Of a stretch of DNA of 64,000 nucleotides, positions 25,316-34,516 are shown piece by piece. This DNA is from SHVO01 sp050250575. Lineage in GTDB: Bacteria > Pseudomonadota > Alphaproteobacteria > Rhodospirillales > Rhodospirillaceae. The notes under the pieces were generated by a model that worked only from the letters and a program-made list of their open reading frames with translations, was not told the origin of the DNA and did not search any database. Each line of letters starts with the position of its first letter. Positions within the stretch are counted from its first letter, which is position 1. The stretch is from positions 1-64,000 of the forward strand of contig JBFWOJ010000005.1 of assembly GCA_050250575.1 (NCBI GenBank), in the 5' to 3' direction. The position numbers were made by a program, and so were the translations under genes.

Positions 25316-27499
25316 TTAGCGCCGACTGGGAACCAGCTTGGGAAGACGCTTTTTCGCGCGCTCGAGCGCACTGCCCTGGCCCGACAGACTCGGATTGGTC
25401 ATGAAATACTCATGCGCCGAGAACGGCCGATCGCCGGTCTGCTCGCGGATGTAGCGTCCGTCAGGCTGCAAGACCCAGCTTTGCTCGTTGTCGTTCATGT
25501 TCGCGACCATGATCTGGTCGAGCACCTGCTGCTGCACGGTGGGATTCTCGATCGGCACGAAGGTCTCGACGCGCGCGATCAGGTTGCGCGGCATCCAGTC
25601 GGCCGACGTGATGAACACCTTGGCGTGCGGCGAGGGCATTTCATGGCCCGCGCCAACGCACATGATGCGCGAATGCTCGAGGAAGCGTCCGACGATGCTC
25701 TTGACGCGAATGTTGTCCGACAGCCCCGGCACGCCCGGCCTCAAGCCGCAAATGCCGCGGATGACGAGGTCGATCTTCACGCCGGCCTGCGAGGCGCGGT
25801 AGAGCGCGTCGATGATGTCCGGATCGACCAGCGCGTTCATCTTCGCCCAGATCGTGCCGGGACGCCCGGCGCGGACGTGCTCGATCTCGTCGTTGATCAG
25901 CTTGGCGATGCGTTCGCGCAAGCCCAGGGGCGCGATCGAGAGTTTTTCAAGCCCGTCCGGCTGTGCATAGCCGGTCATATAGTTGAACACGCGGGTGGCG
26001 TCGCGGCAGAGCACAGGATCGGACGTGAAGAACGAGAGGTCGGTGTAAATCTTGGCGGTCACCGGGTGATAGTTGCCGGTGCCGAAGTGGACGTACGAGC
26101 GCGTCTCGGCGCCTTCGCGGCGCACGACCAACGATATCTTGGCGTGAGTCTTGAGGTTGACGAAGCCGAACACGACGTTGGCGCCGGCGCGCTCGAGATC
26201 GCGCGCCCAGCGGATGTTGGCCTCCTCGTCGAAGCGCGCCTTCAACTCGACCATGGCGGTGACGGACTTGCCGGCTTCCGCCGCCTCGACCAGCGCCTTG
26301 ATGATCGGACTGTCCTTGCTGGTACGGTAGAGCGTCTGCTTGATCGACAGCACGTTCGGATCGCGCGCCGCCTGGCGCAGGAACTGGACCACCACGTCGA
26401 AGGATTCGAAGGGATGGTGGACGACGATGTCCTTCTGGCGGATGGCCGCGAAGCAGTCGCCGTTGAAATCGCGGATGCGTTCCGGGAAGCGGGCGTTGTA
26501 GGGCGGAAACAGAAGCTCGGGCCGCTCGTCGATGATGAGCTGTTTCAGATCCGTCTGGCCGATCATGCCGTCGATCTTGAAGCTGTCGGCGGGCGAAACC
26601 TCGAGTTCGTCGCAGATCAATTTGACCTGATCAGGCGGCATGTCGCCGGAGAGCGCGAGACGGATGCACGTCCCGCGGCGGCGGCGCTTGAGCGCGCTTT
26701 CGAAACTCGTGACCAGATCCTGCGCTTCTTCGTCGACCTCCATTTCGGAGTCCCTGATGACCCTGAAGTGACCGGTCTGGAGCACGCGGAAGCCCGGGAA
26801 CAGCGCATCGAGAAACATGGTGACGACATCCTCGACGAGGATGAAGCGCACGGTGTCGCCCTTCAGCCGGACGAAGCGTTGAACCTGGGTCGGGATCGGC
26901 ACCAGCGCGCGCATGACTTCGCCGTCGGAGATCCGCGCGAGCTGAAGCACCAGCGCGTGCCCGAGGTTCGGAATGAACGGAAACGGATGGGCGGGATCGA
27001 CGGCGAGCGGCGTGAAGACGGGGAAGATATGTTCGAGGAACCGTACTTCCAGCTCGCCGCGGTCCTCCTCCGACAGGTCGGCGGGCCCAACGACGAAAAT
27101 GCCGTTGTCGGCGAGCATGGCCTTCAGTTCGATCCAGGTCTCGTCCTGCAATTTGAACAGGTGCCGGACTTCGTCGTTGATAAGGTCGAGCTGTTCCTGG
27201 GGCGTAAGACCGTCGGCGGAGGGCTGCGCGATGCCGGCGTTGACTTGCCCTTTTAGCCCGGCGACGCGCACCATGTAGAATTCGTCGAGGTTCGAGGCGG
27301 AGATCGAGAGGAACCGGACGCGCTCGAGCACGGGGTGACGGGGATTGCGGGCCTCTTCCAGAACGCGGGTGTTGAACGCGAGCCACGACAGCTCACGGTT
27401 GATGAACCGTTCCCGCGGCGTGAATGAATCCACGGCCGGCGTCCTCGCGAGGCGGGCGCGCGTGCGGTTGAGGTCGGGCACAGGTTCGGACGGGTTCAT
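25316..27499 (-). CDS. ppk: Polyphosphate kinase 1
   Basis: About 727 residues from the ATG at 27499. The N-terminal domain starts with FINRELSWLAFNTRVLEEA; the head domain and two phospholipase-D-like catalytic domains follow. The autophosphorylated His lies in the block around VHFGTGNYHPVTAKIYTD and VFNYMTGY. It reversibly polymerises the ATP gamma-phosphate into polyphosphate at the membrane. The divergent sixA gene starts 75 bases away, so a shared control region at 27500-27573 is likely. Confidence 0.96.
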   Translation of the reverse strand: MNPSEPVPDLNRTRARLARTPAVDSFTPRERFINRELSWLAFNTRVLEEARNPRHPVLERVRFLSISASNLDEFYMVRVAGLKGQVNAGIAQPSADGLTPQEQLDLINDEVRHLFKLQDETWIELKAMLADNGIFVVGPADLSEEDRGELEVRFLEHIFPVFTPLAVDPAHPFPFIPNLGHALVLQLARISDGEVMRALVPIPTQVQRFVRLKGDTVRFILVEDVVTMFLDALFPGFRVLQTGHFRVIRDSEMEVDEEAQDLVTSFESALKRRRRGTCIRLALSGDMPPDQVKLICDELEVSPADSFKIDGMIGQTDLKQLIIDERPELLFPPYNARFPERIRDFNGDCFAAIRQKDIVVHHPFESFDVVVQFLRQAARDPNVLSIKQTLYRTSKDSPIIKALVEAAEAGKSVTAMVELKARFDEEANIRWARDLERAGANVVFGFVNLKTHAKISLVVRREGAETRSYVHFGTGNYHPVTAKIYTDLSFFTSDPVLCRDATRVFNYMTGYAQPDGLEKLSIAPLGLRERIAKLINDEIEHVRAGRPGTIWAKMNALVDPDIIDALYRASQAGVKIDLVIRGICGLRPGVPGLSDNIRVKSIVGRFLEHSRIMCVGAGHEMPSPHAKVFITSADWMPRNLIARVETFVPIENPTVQQQVLDQIMVANMNDNEQSWVLQPDGRYIREQTGDRPFSAHEYFMTNPSLSGQGSALERAKKRLPKLVPSRR

Positions 27500-27573
27500 A
27501 AAAGTGCAATGAACATAGGAGATTAGGCTATTATCCGCCCGCGCGGCCCGCAAATCAAACGCCTTAGAAGTGC

Positions 27574-28119
27574 ATGAAAGTCGTTCATCTCCTGCGCCAT
27601 GCGAAGTCCGACTGGGGCGATCCCGCGCTCAACGACCACGAGCGCCCGCTCAATAAGCGGGGCATCAAGGCCGCGAAGGCCATGGCCCGGCGGCTGGCCG
27701 CGGAAAACTTCGAGATCGACGCCGTGTTTTGTTCGACGGCCAAACGCGCGCGCGAAACCTTTGGTTTGCTGGACCTTCCGCTGCGCAAGGTCGCGCTGTC
27801 GTTTCACGACGCGCTCTACATGGTCTCGCCGGGGGAGCTGCTGGCCTTCATCCGGCGCGCACCCGAAAACGCCGCCTCGATCATGCTCGTGGGCCATAAC
27901 CCCGCCACCCATGAACTCGCGCTGGCATTGACGGCGCGCGCCGCGCCCGGCCAGCGTCAGGCCTTCGCCGCGCTCAAGGAAAAATATCCCACCGGCGCCC
28001 TGTGCTCGATCAGGTTCGCGGTGCCGCACTGGCGGCAGGTGGCCCCGGCAACGGGAACGCTGCTGCGGTTCTTGAGACCGCGCGACCTCAAGGCGGGGAG
28101 ACGCTCTCCTCGCCGATGA
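27574..28119 (+). CDS. sixA: SixA-type phosphohistidine phosphatase
   Basis: 181 residues of the histidine-phosphatase superfamily. The catalytic RHG-type motif is LLRHAKSDWGDP (RHA in SixA members), and the second catalytic His is in MLVGHNPATHELAL. SixA removes phosphate from His residues of phosphorelay proteins or the nitrogen phosphotransferase system. The last 32 bases overlap the 3' end of the convergent hdaA gene. Confidence 0.88.
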   Translation: MKVVHLLRHAKSDWGDPALNDHERPLNKRGIKAAKAMARRLAAENFEIDAVFCSTAKRARETFGLLDLPLRKVALSFHDALYMVSPGELLAFIRRAPENAASIMLVGHNPATHELALALTARAAPGQRQAFAALKEKYPTGALCSIRFAVPHWRQVAPATGTLLRFLRPRDLKAGRRSPRR

Positions 28120-28783
28120 TCGATTTGACGAGCGGGATCGTGATCGGCCGCTTTCCTGCGAGCGAGGCCTTGTCGGCCATGGCGACGAGTTCGCGCGCGG
28201 CGGCGAAGCTGCGATCGATGCGGCGTGTGACGTAGGAGATGACGTCGGGCCCGACGCTGAGCTGGCGATCGGCGAAGAGCTTCACCAACACCGCTTCCAT
28301 CATCGCGTCGTCAGGAGGAGCGATGCGCACCGCCGGGATGGAAGATAGACGCGAGCGCAAATCGGGCAGCTCGACGGGCCAGCGCGCCGGCGGCTCGCGG
28401 CCGGTCAGCAAGAGCGCGCCGTTGCTTTCACGGACGGCGTTGAAAAGGTGGAACAGGGCGCGTTCGTCGGCGAGCGCGCCCTCCTCGATGACGAAGGCCC
28501 TCGCCCGCTGAAGCGCGGCGCCGAGGTTCTCGACGGAAAGATCGGGCGCCGCGAGCGCAAGGGCGCGCGCTTTCAGGGCGAACACCTGCGCCAAATGCGA
28601 CTTGCCGCACCCCGGCGGTCCGAACAGCGCGAGCACGTGGCCCGGCCACGCCGGCCAGCGGTCGATCCATTCGACCGCTTCTTCGTTTCCCGGCGCGACG
28701 AGGAAATCCTCGCGGCCAAAAGCCGGGCGGTGACCAAGATCGAGAGCAAGCTGGCGTTGCGAAGGGGCCCGCGGATCGCTCAT
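28088..28783 (-). CDS. hdaA: HdaA-type DnaA-related regulator of replication initiation
   Basis: 231 residues. An AAA+ module with Walker A FGPPGCGKSHLA and a DnaA domain III-like fold but no DNA-binding domain IV. QLALDL near the N-terminus is a sliding-clamp binding motif, as required of Hda/HdaA proteins that stimulate ATP hydrolysis by DnaA after replication starts. The Walker B Asp is replaced in AFVIEEGALAD, a common feature of the family. Next to purM and ppk as in other alphaproteobacteria. Confidence 0.9.
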   Translation of the reverse strand: MSDPRAPSQRQLALDLGHRPAFGREDFLVAPGNEEAVEWIDRWPAWPGHVLALFGPPGCGKSHLAQVFALKARALALAAPDLSVENLGAALQRARAFVIEEGALADERALFHLFNAVRESNGALLLTGREPPARWPVELPDLRSRLSSIPAVRIAPPDDAMMEAVLVKLFADRQLSVGPDVISYVTRRIDRSFAAARELVAMADKASLAGKRPITIPLVKSIIGEESVSPP

Positions 28784-28796
28784 GCGGACGGAGAAC

Positions 28797-29996
28797 TCAC
28801 TTCGGCGGGTCCTCGGACGGAGCGCCGGGCTGCTTCAGCGCGCGGCGGGCCGCTCCAATATTCTCGAGCACCCAGACGCCGTTCTGCTGCGTGAAGCTGA
28901 GGTTGTGCTGACCCATGGCAAGGCGGAGCTGCTCTTCCTCGCCGGCAAAATGGATCGTGACCTGTACGCGGTCGCGGGTCATGGCCTGAACGTCGACCTG
29001 GTCGACCAGGGCAACGTTGGCGAGGCGGCCGCGGATGCTGAGCCAATCCTTGAGGTCGGTGACGGGCACCAGTGCGGTCATCTGGTTCTTCACGCCAAAG
29101 GACACCCGGTTCCGGCGACGCCAGCTGTCGGCGGCGGCCGTGACCGCCGTCTGCACCGCGCCAGCGAGAACTTCAGGCGCCGCCTGACCGCCGGACCCCG
29201 AATGCGTGATCGAGAATTCGACGGGCTCGGCATCGGAGCGGATCTCGGTCAACGTCATGCCGACCGGTCCGTTGCCTTCAACGGTGGCGGACACCACCAG
29301 CACGCCCGCGGCTTTATAGCGGTCAGCCAACGCGAGCAGCGCACCGGTATCGAGCGAGGACGCCTGCGCCGCCGTCACAAGCGCGGTCTCCTCGGCGCCG
29401 TTGGGCGGAACGATCAGCGGCAGAAGCCCGCCATCGGCCTCGGACCTGGCCCAGGTATCGTGCCACACGCTGCCCCACAGACTTGCGCTGCCGCCGGTGT
29501 TCATGACCGGGACAACCACGAGCGGACGGCTGACGGTTTCGGTGAAGGGAATCCCGGCGCCGCGGAGCAGTTGGCGGATTGCATTGGGATTGAAACGCAC
29601 GGTGAGCTCGGCGAGGTAGCGCACAGCGGAACTGCGTTCGTTCGCGATCGAGAACTCGCGCACCATCTCGATGATCTGCTCGGCGTTCTGCTGCGGCACG
29701 TTCGGCAGGTCCTCGCGCGCGACGATGCGCTCGAGAATGCGGCGATAGGCGGCAATCCGCCCCTGCGTGAGGCCGCGCTCGCGCGCTTCGCCGACACTGC
29801 CGGCGGTCACGTCGACCGGCACCGATTCGGCCACATAGACGTCGGAAACGCCGCGCGGCAGCGCCGGCGCAGCCTGGCCGAACGCCATCGAAGGCCGCAG
29901 GGAAACCGCCAATGGCAGGGCCGCGGCGGCCATTGCAAAGCGGCGTCGATTAAGTATGTTGGCCCTCACCACGGCACCTGCCATAACCTGTTTCAA
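28797..29996 (-). CDS. DUF2066-family exported protein
   Basis: 399 residues with an N-terminal signal region (AMAAAALPLAVSLRPSMAFGQA, residues about 21-42; the true start may be one of three nearby Met codons). The mature protein opens with SDVYVAESVPVDVTA and matches DUF2066, a periplasmic or envelope family of unknown function. It ends 13 bases before hdaA on the same strand and is divergent from purM, the standard arrangement around purM in proteobacteria. Confidence 0.8.
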   Translation of the reverse strand: MKQVMAGAVVRANILNRRRFAMAAAALPLAVSLRPSMAFGQAAPALPRGVSDVYVAESVPVDVTAGSVGEARERGLTQGRIAAYRRILERIVAREDLPNVPQQNAEQIIEMVREFSIANERSSAVRYLAELTVRFNPNAIRQLLRGAGIPFTETVSRPLVVVPVMNTGGSASLWGSVWHDTWARSEADGGLLPLIVPPNGAEETALVTAAQASSLDTGALLALADRYKAAGVLVVSATVEGNGPVGMTLTEIRSDAEPVEFSITHSGSGGQAAPEVLAGAVQTAVTAAADSWRRRNRVSFGVKNQMTALVPVTDLKDWLSIRGRLANVALVDQVDVQAMTRDRVQVTIHFAGEEEQLRLAMGQHNLSFTQQNGVWVLENIGAARRALKQPGAPSEDPPK

Positions 29997-30060
29997 TCAA
30001 AGATGATTTGCCGGCCGAAGCGGCAATTTGCGGGCGTCTTCAAGGTCAAATTTAGCATTC

Positions 30061-31122
30061 ATGAAGAACGGTTTAACCTACAAAGACGCCGGGGTCGATA
30101 TCGACGCCGGTAACGCGCTGGTGGAGGCCATCAAGCCACTGGCGAAGGCCACCTCACGCCCCGGGTCGGACGCCGCCCTCGGCGGTTTCGGCGCATTCTT
30201 CGACCTCAAGGCCGCCGGCTATAAAGATCCGGTGCTCGTCGCGACCACCGACGGAACGGGGACGAAGCTGCTCGTCGCACAGGCGGCGGGCAAGCACCGC
30301 ACGATCGGTATCGATCTCGTCGCGATGTCGGTCAACGATCTGGTTGTGCAGGGCGCGGAACCGCTGCTGTTCCTCGATTACTTTGCGACCGGGAAACTGG
30401 ACGTCGCCGCCGCGCGCGAGGTGATCGCCGGCATCGCCGAAGGCTGCAAGGTCGCGGGCTGCGCCCTCGTCGGCGGCGAGACCGCAGAAATGCCGGGCAT
30501 GTATGCGCCGGGCCATTACGATCTCGCGGGCTTCGCCATCGGCGCGGTCGAGCGCGATCAGGCCCTGACCGGCAAGGACGTCGCGCCCGGCGATATCATC
30601 CTTGGACTCGGCTCGTCCGGATTCCACTCCAACGGCTATGCCCTCGTGCGCCGCGTGGTCGAAATGAGCGGCCACACATACGACGGGCCGGCTCCGTTCG
30701 GCAGCATCGGCACCCTCGCCGACGCGCTGCTGACGCCGACACGCATTTATGTGAAGAGCTGCCTCGCCGCGATCCGCGCCGGGCACATCAAGGCGCTGGC
30801 GCATATCACCGGCGGCGGGTTCATCGACAATATCCCGCGTGTCCTGCCCGAAGGGCTCGGCGCCGACATCGACGCTGGCGCGATCGCCTTGCCGCCGATG
30901 ATGAAATGGATCGCCAAAATCGGCGGTATCCAGAGCAGCGAACTCGCGCGCACCTTCAATTGCGGCGTCGGGATGGCGGCGGTGGTTGCACCTGACAAGG
31001 CGGATCAGGCGATCAAGCTTCTCACCAACCACGGTGAGTCGGTGATGCGGATCGGCATCGTCGTGAGCCGATCGTCCGAGCCGCGGGTGAAGATGCTCAA
31101 TCTCGACCGCTGGATGGATTAG
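30061..31122 (+). CDS. purM: Phosphoribosylformylglycinamidine cyclo-ligase (AIR synthetase)
   Basis: 353 residues from the ATG at 30061. It makes aminoimidazole ribotide, step five of purine synthesis. Landmarks: YKDAGVDIDAGNALVE at the start, ATTDGTGTKLLVA, GIDLVAMSVNDLVVQGAEPLLFLDY, GGETAEMPGMY and GSSGFHSNGYALVR. The normally co-directional partner purN is here convergent: its stop overlaps the purM stop by two bases. Confidence 0.97.
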   Translation: MKNGLTYKDAGVDIDAGNALVEAIKPLAKATSRPGSDAALGGFGAFFDLKAAGYKDPVLVATTDGTGTKLLVAQAAGKHRTIGIDLVAMSVNDLVVQGAEPLLFLDYFATGKLDVAAAREVIAGIAEGCKVAGCALVGGETAEMPGMYAPGHYDLAGFAIGAVERDQALTGKDVAPGDIILGLGSSGFHSNGYALVRRVVEMSGHTYDGPAPFGSIGTLADALLTPTRIYVKSCLAAIRAGHIKALAHITGGGFIDNIPRVLPEGLGADIDAGAIALPPMMKWIAKIGGIQSSELARTFNCGVGMAAVVAPDKADQAIKLLTNHGESVMRIGIVVSRSSEPRVKMLNLDRWMD

Positions 31123-31745
31123 CCAGCGAGCCGATCGAGGTCGATCTCGCCGGAGACGATCCGGCGCAAGGTTTCCGGATAAAGCGTCTGCTCGCGGGCC
31201 TGCACGCGCGCGGCGAGAGTCGCGGCGGTATCGGTAGGCTCGACAGCCACCGGCGCCTGGGCCACGACCGCGCCGTGATCGTATTCGTCGTCGACAATGT
31301 GGATGGTCACGCCGGTCTCGCGCTCGCCGGCTTTCAGGACCGCCTCGTGGACGTGTGCACCGTACATGCCCTGGCCGCCGAACTTCGGCAGCAGCGCGGG
31401 ATGCACATTGAGGATCCGCCGGTGAAAGGCGCCAAGCGTGGCGGGACCGAGCTTCCGCATATATCCCGCGAGCACCACGAGATCGGCGCCGTGGCGCTTC
31501 AAGGTCCCGGCGATGGCCGCGTCGGCCGCCGCGTCCGAGCCCGTCACCTTGGCGCTGATATGCGCCCACGGCACATCGTTCTGCTCCGCCCAGGCGATGG
31601 CCGTTGAGTCGCGATTGTTGCTGATCAGCACGGCCGGCTCGGCCTTCAGCGCGCCGGCGCGCATGGCGGCGACGATGGCGCGCATGTTCGTCCCGTTGTG
31701 GGACGCCAGGAAGCCGATGCGGGGAATGGCGGGCAGCGCGCTCAT
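31119..31745 (-). CDS. purN: Phosphoribosylglycinamide formyltransferase
   Basis: 208 residues. It transfers the formyl group of 10-formyl-tetrahydrofolate to GAR, step three of purine synthesis. Active-site elements: the substrate loop SHNGTNMRAI, ISNNRDSTAIAWAE, ILNVHPALLPKFGGQGMYG with the catalytic Asn and His, and HIVDDEYDHGAVVAQ with the catalytic Asp. Located 24 bases downstream of ndk on the same strand, so it may share the ndk transcript. Confidence 0.96.
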   Translation of the reverse strand: MSALPAIPRIGFLASHNGTNMRAIVAAMRAGALKAEPAVLISNNRDSTAIAWAEQNDVPWAHISAKVTGSDAAADAAIAGTLKRHGADLVVLAGYMRKLGPATLGAFHRRILNVHPALLPKFGGQGMYGAHVHEAVLKAGERETGVTIHIVDDEYDHGAVVAQAPVAVEPTDTAATLAARVQAREQTLYPETLRRIVSGEIDLDRLAG

Positions 31746-31769
31746 GATCGGCTCGCCGCCCGGATATCG

Positions 31770-32192
31770 CTAGCCGACGATTTCAAAGCCGGAGAAGAAG
31801 AACGCGATTTCGATCGCGGCATTCTCCGGCGAATCCGAACCGTGCACCGAATTGGCTTCGATCGATTCCGCATGGACCTTGCGGATCGTGCCTTCCGCGG
31901 CGTTGGCGGGATTGGTCGCGCCCATGATCTCGCGATTGCGGGCGACGGCATTTTCGCCTTCGAGCACCTGGGCGACGATCGGGCCGGAGGTCATGAAGTC
32001 GCAGAGGCTCTTGAAGAACGGACGATCCTTGTGCACGCCGTAGAACGCCTCGGCCTGGGCGCGGCTGAGAAGCATGCGCTTCTGCGCGACGATGCGCAGG
32101 CCGCCCTTCTCGAGCATGGCGTTGATGGCGCCGGTCAGATTGCGGCGGGTGGCGTCGGGCTTGATGATCGAGAAAGTGCGTTGAATAGCCAT
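31770..32192 (-). CDS. ndk: Nucleoside-diphosphate kinase
   Basis: 140 residues from the ATG at 32192, the normal length. MAIQRTFSIIKPDATRRNLTG opens the ferredoxin-like fold; the phosphorylated His is in the signature NSVHGSDS. It balances nucleoside triphosphate pools by phosphate transfer from ATP. A typical start site and a purine gene downstream support the call. Confidence 0.97.
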   Translation of the reverse strand: MAIQRTFSIIKPDATRRNLTGAINAMLEKGGLRIVAQKRMLLSRAQAEAFYGVHKDRPFFKSLCDFMTSGPIVAQVLEGENAVARNREIMGATNPANAAEGTIRKVHAESIEANSVHGSDSPENAAIEIAFFFSGFEIVG

Positions 32193-32421
32193 GGCGGTCT
32201 TATCGCTCCGGGTGTTGCAGACGGTCCGAAATTTGCGCGGGTTTATAGACAAGTGCGCCCTCAGGCGCAACGAGGGTGCTATAAGGGCCCAAAAGGCCAT
32301 ATACCGTGAGCGCCCCCCCTCCCTCATCTCCGCCGACGCAAGACGCGCGTGAAGCGTGGAGGCGGCGTCTTACCGCCGCGCAGGCACCCATGTACGAAGT
32401 CCCGGTGCAGAAGCCGCGCCG

Positions 32422-32838
32422 CTAGTTGAGCTGAGCCTTTTCCTCGGCTTTCAGACTGGCTGGATCGATTTGCGCGCCGCCCGCCTGGTGGTGCACCATG
32501 ACCCAAACCGAGCCCGCGCGCGCAAACAGGTTCGTCGCCACCAGATACTGCACGCCCGTGCCGAGACCAACCTTCTCGATGCAGGTCACGACTGCGACGT
32601 CGCCGTAGGTATTCACGTTGTCCGCGTGGCACGACACGCGCAACGCTTCCGGGTTCCCGAGAATGGCGCTCCAACTGCGCATCACCGCGTCGCGGCCTTT
32701 GACGACCGCGCGTCCCGGGTGGATGCAGGACACGGGCCGGTCCTTCGCCCAAACCTTATCCATTGCGGAGATGTCGCGTGAGGTGAACGCGGCATAGAAC
32801 GCGGCGTTGGCGAACAGGATGGCGTCGTGGTCGGACAT
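32422..32838 (-). CDS. SnoaL/NTF2-like (DUF4440-type) protein
   Basis: 138 residues from the ATG at 32838. A cone-shaped alpha+beta fold is suggested by FANAAFYAAFTSRDISAMDKVWA, CIHPGRAVVKGRDAVMRSW and a C-terminal beta stretch (VWVMVHHQAG). Proteins of this family are often small ketosteroid-isomerase-like enzymes or binding proteins, so a specific role cannot be given. Divergent from the esterase gene with a 53-base gap. Confidence 0.75.
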   Translation of the reverse strand: MSDHDAILFANAAFYAAFTSRDISAMDKVWAKDRPVSCIHPGRAVVKGRDAVMRSWSAILGNPEALRVSCHADNVNTYGDVAVVTCIEKVGLGTGVQYLVATNLFARAGSVWVMVHHQAGGAQIDPASLKAEEKAQLN

Positions 32839-32891
32839 CTTGTATGCAGCATGGAATTGTTTCGCTGCGCACAGAAATATTGAGGCCGTTA

Positions 32892-33596
32892 ATGGCGAAT
32901 GTCGATGCCCTTGAGGGTCCCACCCTCGCCCCCGCGTCCGGAAAGGCGCCGACGGCGGCGGTGGTCCTGGTCCACGGTTATGGGGCGAGCGGCGACGATC
33001 TGATCGGCCTTGCGCCTTTTTTTGCCAACGCCCTTCCTCATGCCATCTTCTATTCGCCCAATGCGCCGGACCCATGGGAAGGCGGCATGTCGGGCGGGCG
33101 CCAATGGTACAGCCTCGCCGGTTTCGATCCAACCGCCATTCAGCGGGATCCTTTGCGCATGGGGGAGACCTTCCGCGCTATGAATGAGCGCGTCGTAAAG
33201 GCGGCGGTGCGGCTCGACCTGTTCCTGGATCAGATCATCGCCGCACATGAAATAGCCGCGGACCGGGTCGCCTTGCTTGGATTTTCCCAGGGCACGATCA
33301 TGAGCCTGCATGTGGGCCTGCGCCGCACCCCGCAGATCGGCGCCATCCTCGGATTTTCAGGCGCGCTGAGCGCCGCGGACAAGCTGCCGTCCGAGATCAA
33401 GAGCAAGCCGCCGGTCGCCTTGGTCCATGGCGCCGCCGATCCGGTGATCCCGGCCCGTGCCACCATGGAAACAGAAAAGGTGCTGAAGAGCCTCGGCGTG
33501 CCGTGCCAGAGCCTGATCATCCCGAACTTGCAGCACGGAATCGATAACGCAGGCGCGCAGTTCGGCGCGCAGTTCCTGAAGGCGCATCTCGGATAA
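32892..33596 (+). CDS. Alpha/beta-hydrolase, phospholipase/carboxylesterase family
   Basis: 234 residues from the ATG at 32892. The oxyanion region is VVLVHGYGASGDDLIGLA, the nucleophile elbow LLGFSQGTIMSLH (G-F-S-Q-G), the acid Asp in HGAADPVIPA and the catalytic His in NLQHGIDNAG. It is close to the bacterial carboxylesterase/lysophospholipase group (YpfH-like). Cytoplasmic, since no signal peptide is seen. The natural ester is unknown. Confidence 0.88.
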   Translation: MANVDALEGPTLAPASGKAPTAAVVLVHGYGASGDDLIGLAPFFANALPHAIFYSPNAPDPWEGGMSGGRQWYSLAGFDPTAIQRDPLRMGETFRAMNERVVKAAVRLDLFLDQIIAAHEIAADRVALLGFSQGTIMSLHVGLRRTPQIGAILGFSGALSAADKLPSEIKSKPPVALVHGAADPVIPARATMETEKVLKSLGVPCQSLIIPNLQHGIDNAGAQFGAQFLKAHLG

Positions 33597-33691
33597 GCTG
33601 AAGCTTGCCGAGCGGCTGCCCGCGCATCAGATGACGAAATCGACGCCGCACGCATTGGCGCGCGACGTCAGGCGCCGCCGGCACAGCGCTT

Positions 33692-34105
33692 CTAAGGCGA
33701 CATCCGGTTAAATTCCTCGTCGTCGTCCTCGGCCTTGGCCTGTTTCTCCGCCTCGAGCTTCTTGAAGGCGCCGGGCGTGTGATGCATCCGCGCCAGCTTC
33801 TTCCTGCGCTCGCGCTTTTTTTCCTGGGCGCGGAGCCAAAACAGACCAATGAGGATCGCAATGCCGAGCGCCGCCCACGGCAGGATGACGGTGACGGCCT
33901 CTTCGAATTCCATCTGCGCGCGCACGGCGGCGCGGCACTCCGGAAGATTCCGCCGGCAGGCATCCCGTTGCGCGCGCTCCTGCGAGGACTGGAACCAGGG
34001 AAGATCGATGCCTTGGGTCGGCATCACCTGAGCCGGCGCGGGCGCACCCGTGACCAACCCCACCCCGAGCACGAGCGCAGAAAAAATCGCACGGGTGCGA
34101 GTCAT
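33692..34105 (-). CDS. Small exported/membrane protein of unknown function
   Basis: 137 residues: a signal peptide (residues 1-25, ending APAPAQ), a short periplasmic stretch with two Cys (DACRRNLPECRAA), a transmembrane helix (about 72-92, VTVILPWAALGIAILIGLFW) and a charged cytoplasmic tail rich in Lys/Glu/Asp. I do not recognise the family. Codon usage matches the neighbours, and the opposite frame lacks a plausible protein. Confidence 0.7.
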   Translation of the reverse strand: MTRTRAIFSALVLGVGLVTGAPAPAQVMPTQGIDLPWFQSSQERAQRDACRRNLPECRAAVRAQMEFEEAVTVILPWAALGIAILIGLFWLRAQEKKRERRKKLARMHHTPGAFKKLEAEKQAKAEDDDEEFNRMSP

Positions 34106-34259
34106 GAACCTCCCCTACCTTTAGTCGTATGCACAACCGGAATGTACAGGAATCAACGGGTTCTGCCCAGAGACGCCTCCTTGCCGACCCATGTTGTGCG
34201 CAGCAGCATTACCATTTGCGCGCTTTGGTCCGATCGAACAGCTGCGCTAAGCTTTGTCA

Positions 34260-34412
34260 TAAGGCTGCAACAGCCGGACGGGATGGAATGACGCAGACAT
34301 CATTGTCAGCCCCACATCAAAAACAGGAGCCGAGCACCGCTCGCCCCATCGACCGCGACCATATCCGTGCGTCAATAAACAAAGGGACCGAAGAGGTCCC
34401 TTTATGTTTTTT
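34260..34412 (+). ncRNA. Candidate small RNA ending in an orphan intrinsic terminator
   Basis: A strong plus-strand terminator (AAAGGGACC-GAAGA-GGTCCCTTT, 34381-34403, then ATGTTTTTTTG) lies in a 411-base gap with no credible plus-strand gene before it. Upstream is a short GGCTG-CAA-CAGCC hairpin (about 34262-34274). The 5' end given is only a guess. The rest of the gap up to the EF-G-like gene shows a good ribosome site (AAGGAGGAAG) and nothing else I can name. Confidence 0.4.
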
Positions 34413-34516
34413 TGCCCGGCGCACGAGCGTCGCGATTCCAGAGTTCGCAAGAACTCGCCGCATAAAGGTTCGGGTTTCTCAACGTACGTCGTGATCTTTC
34501 AAGGAGGAAGAACGCC

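Noticed and set aside
34129..34494. Possible protein in the gap before the EF-G-like gene
   Set aside because: It crosses the intrinsic terminator at 34381-34412, lacks a ribosome site and has no plausible composition.
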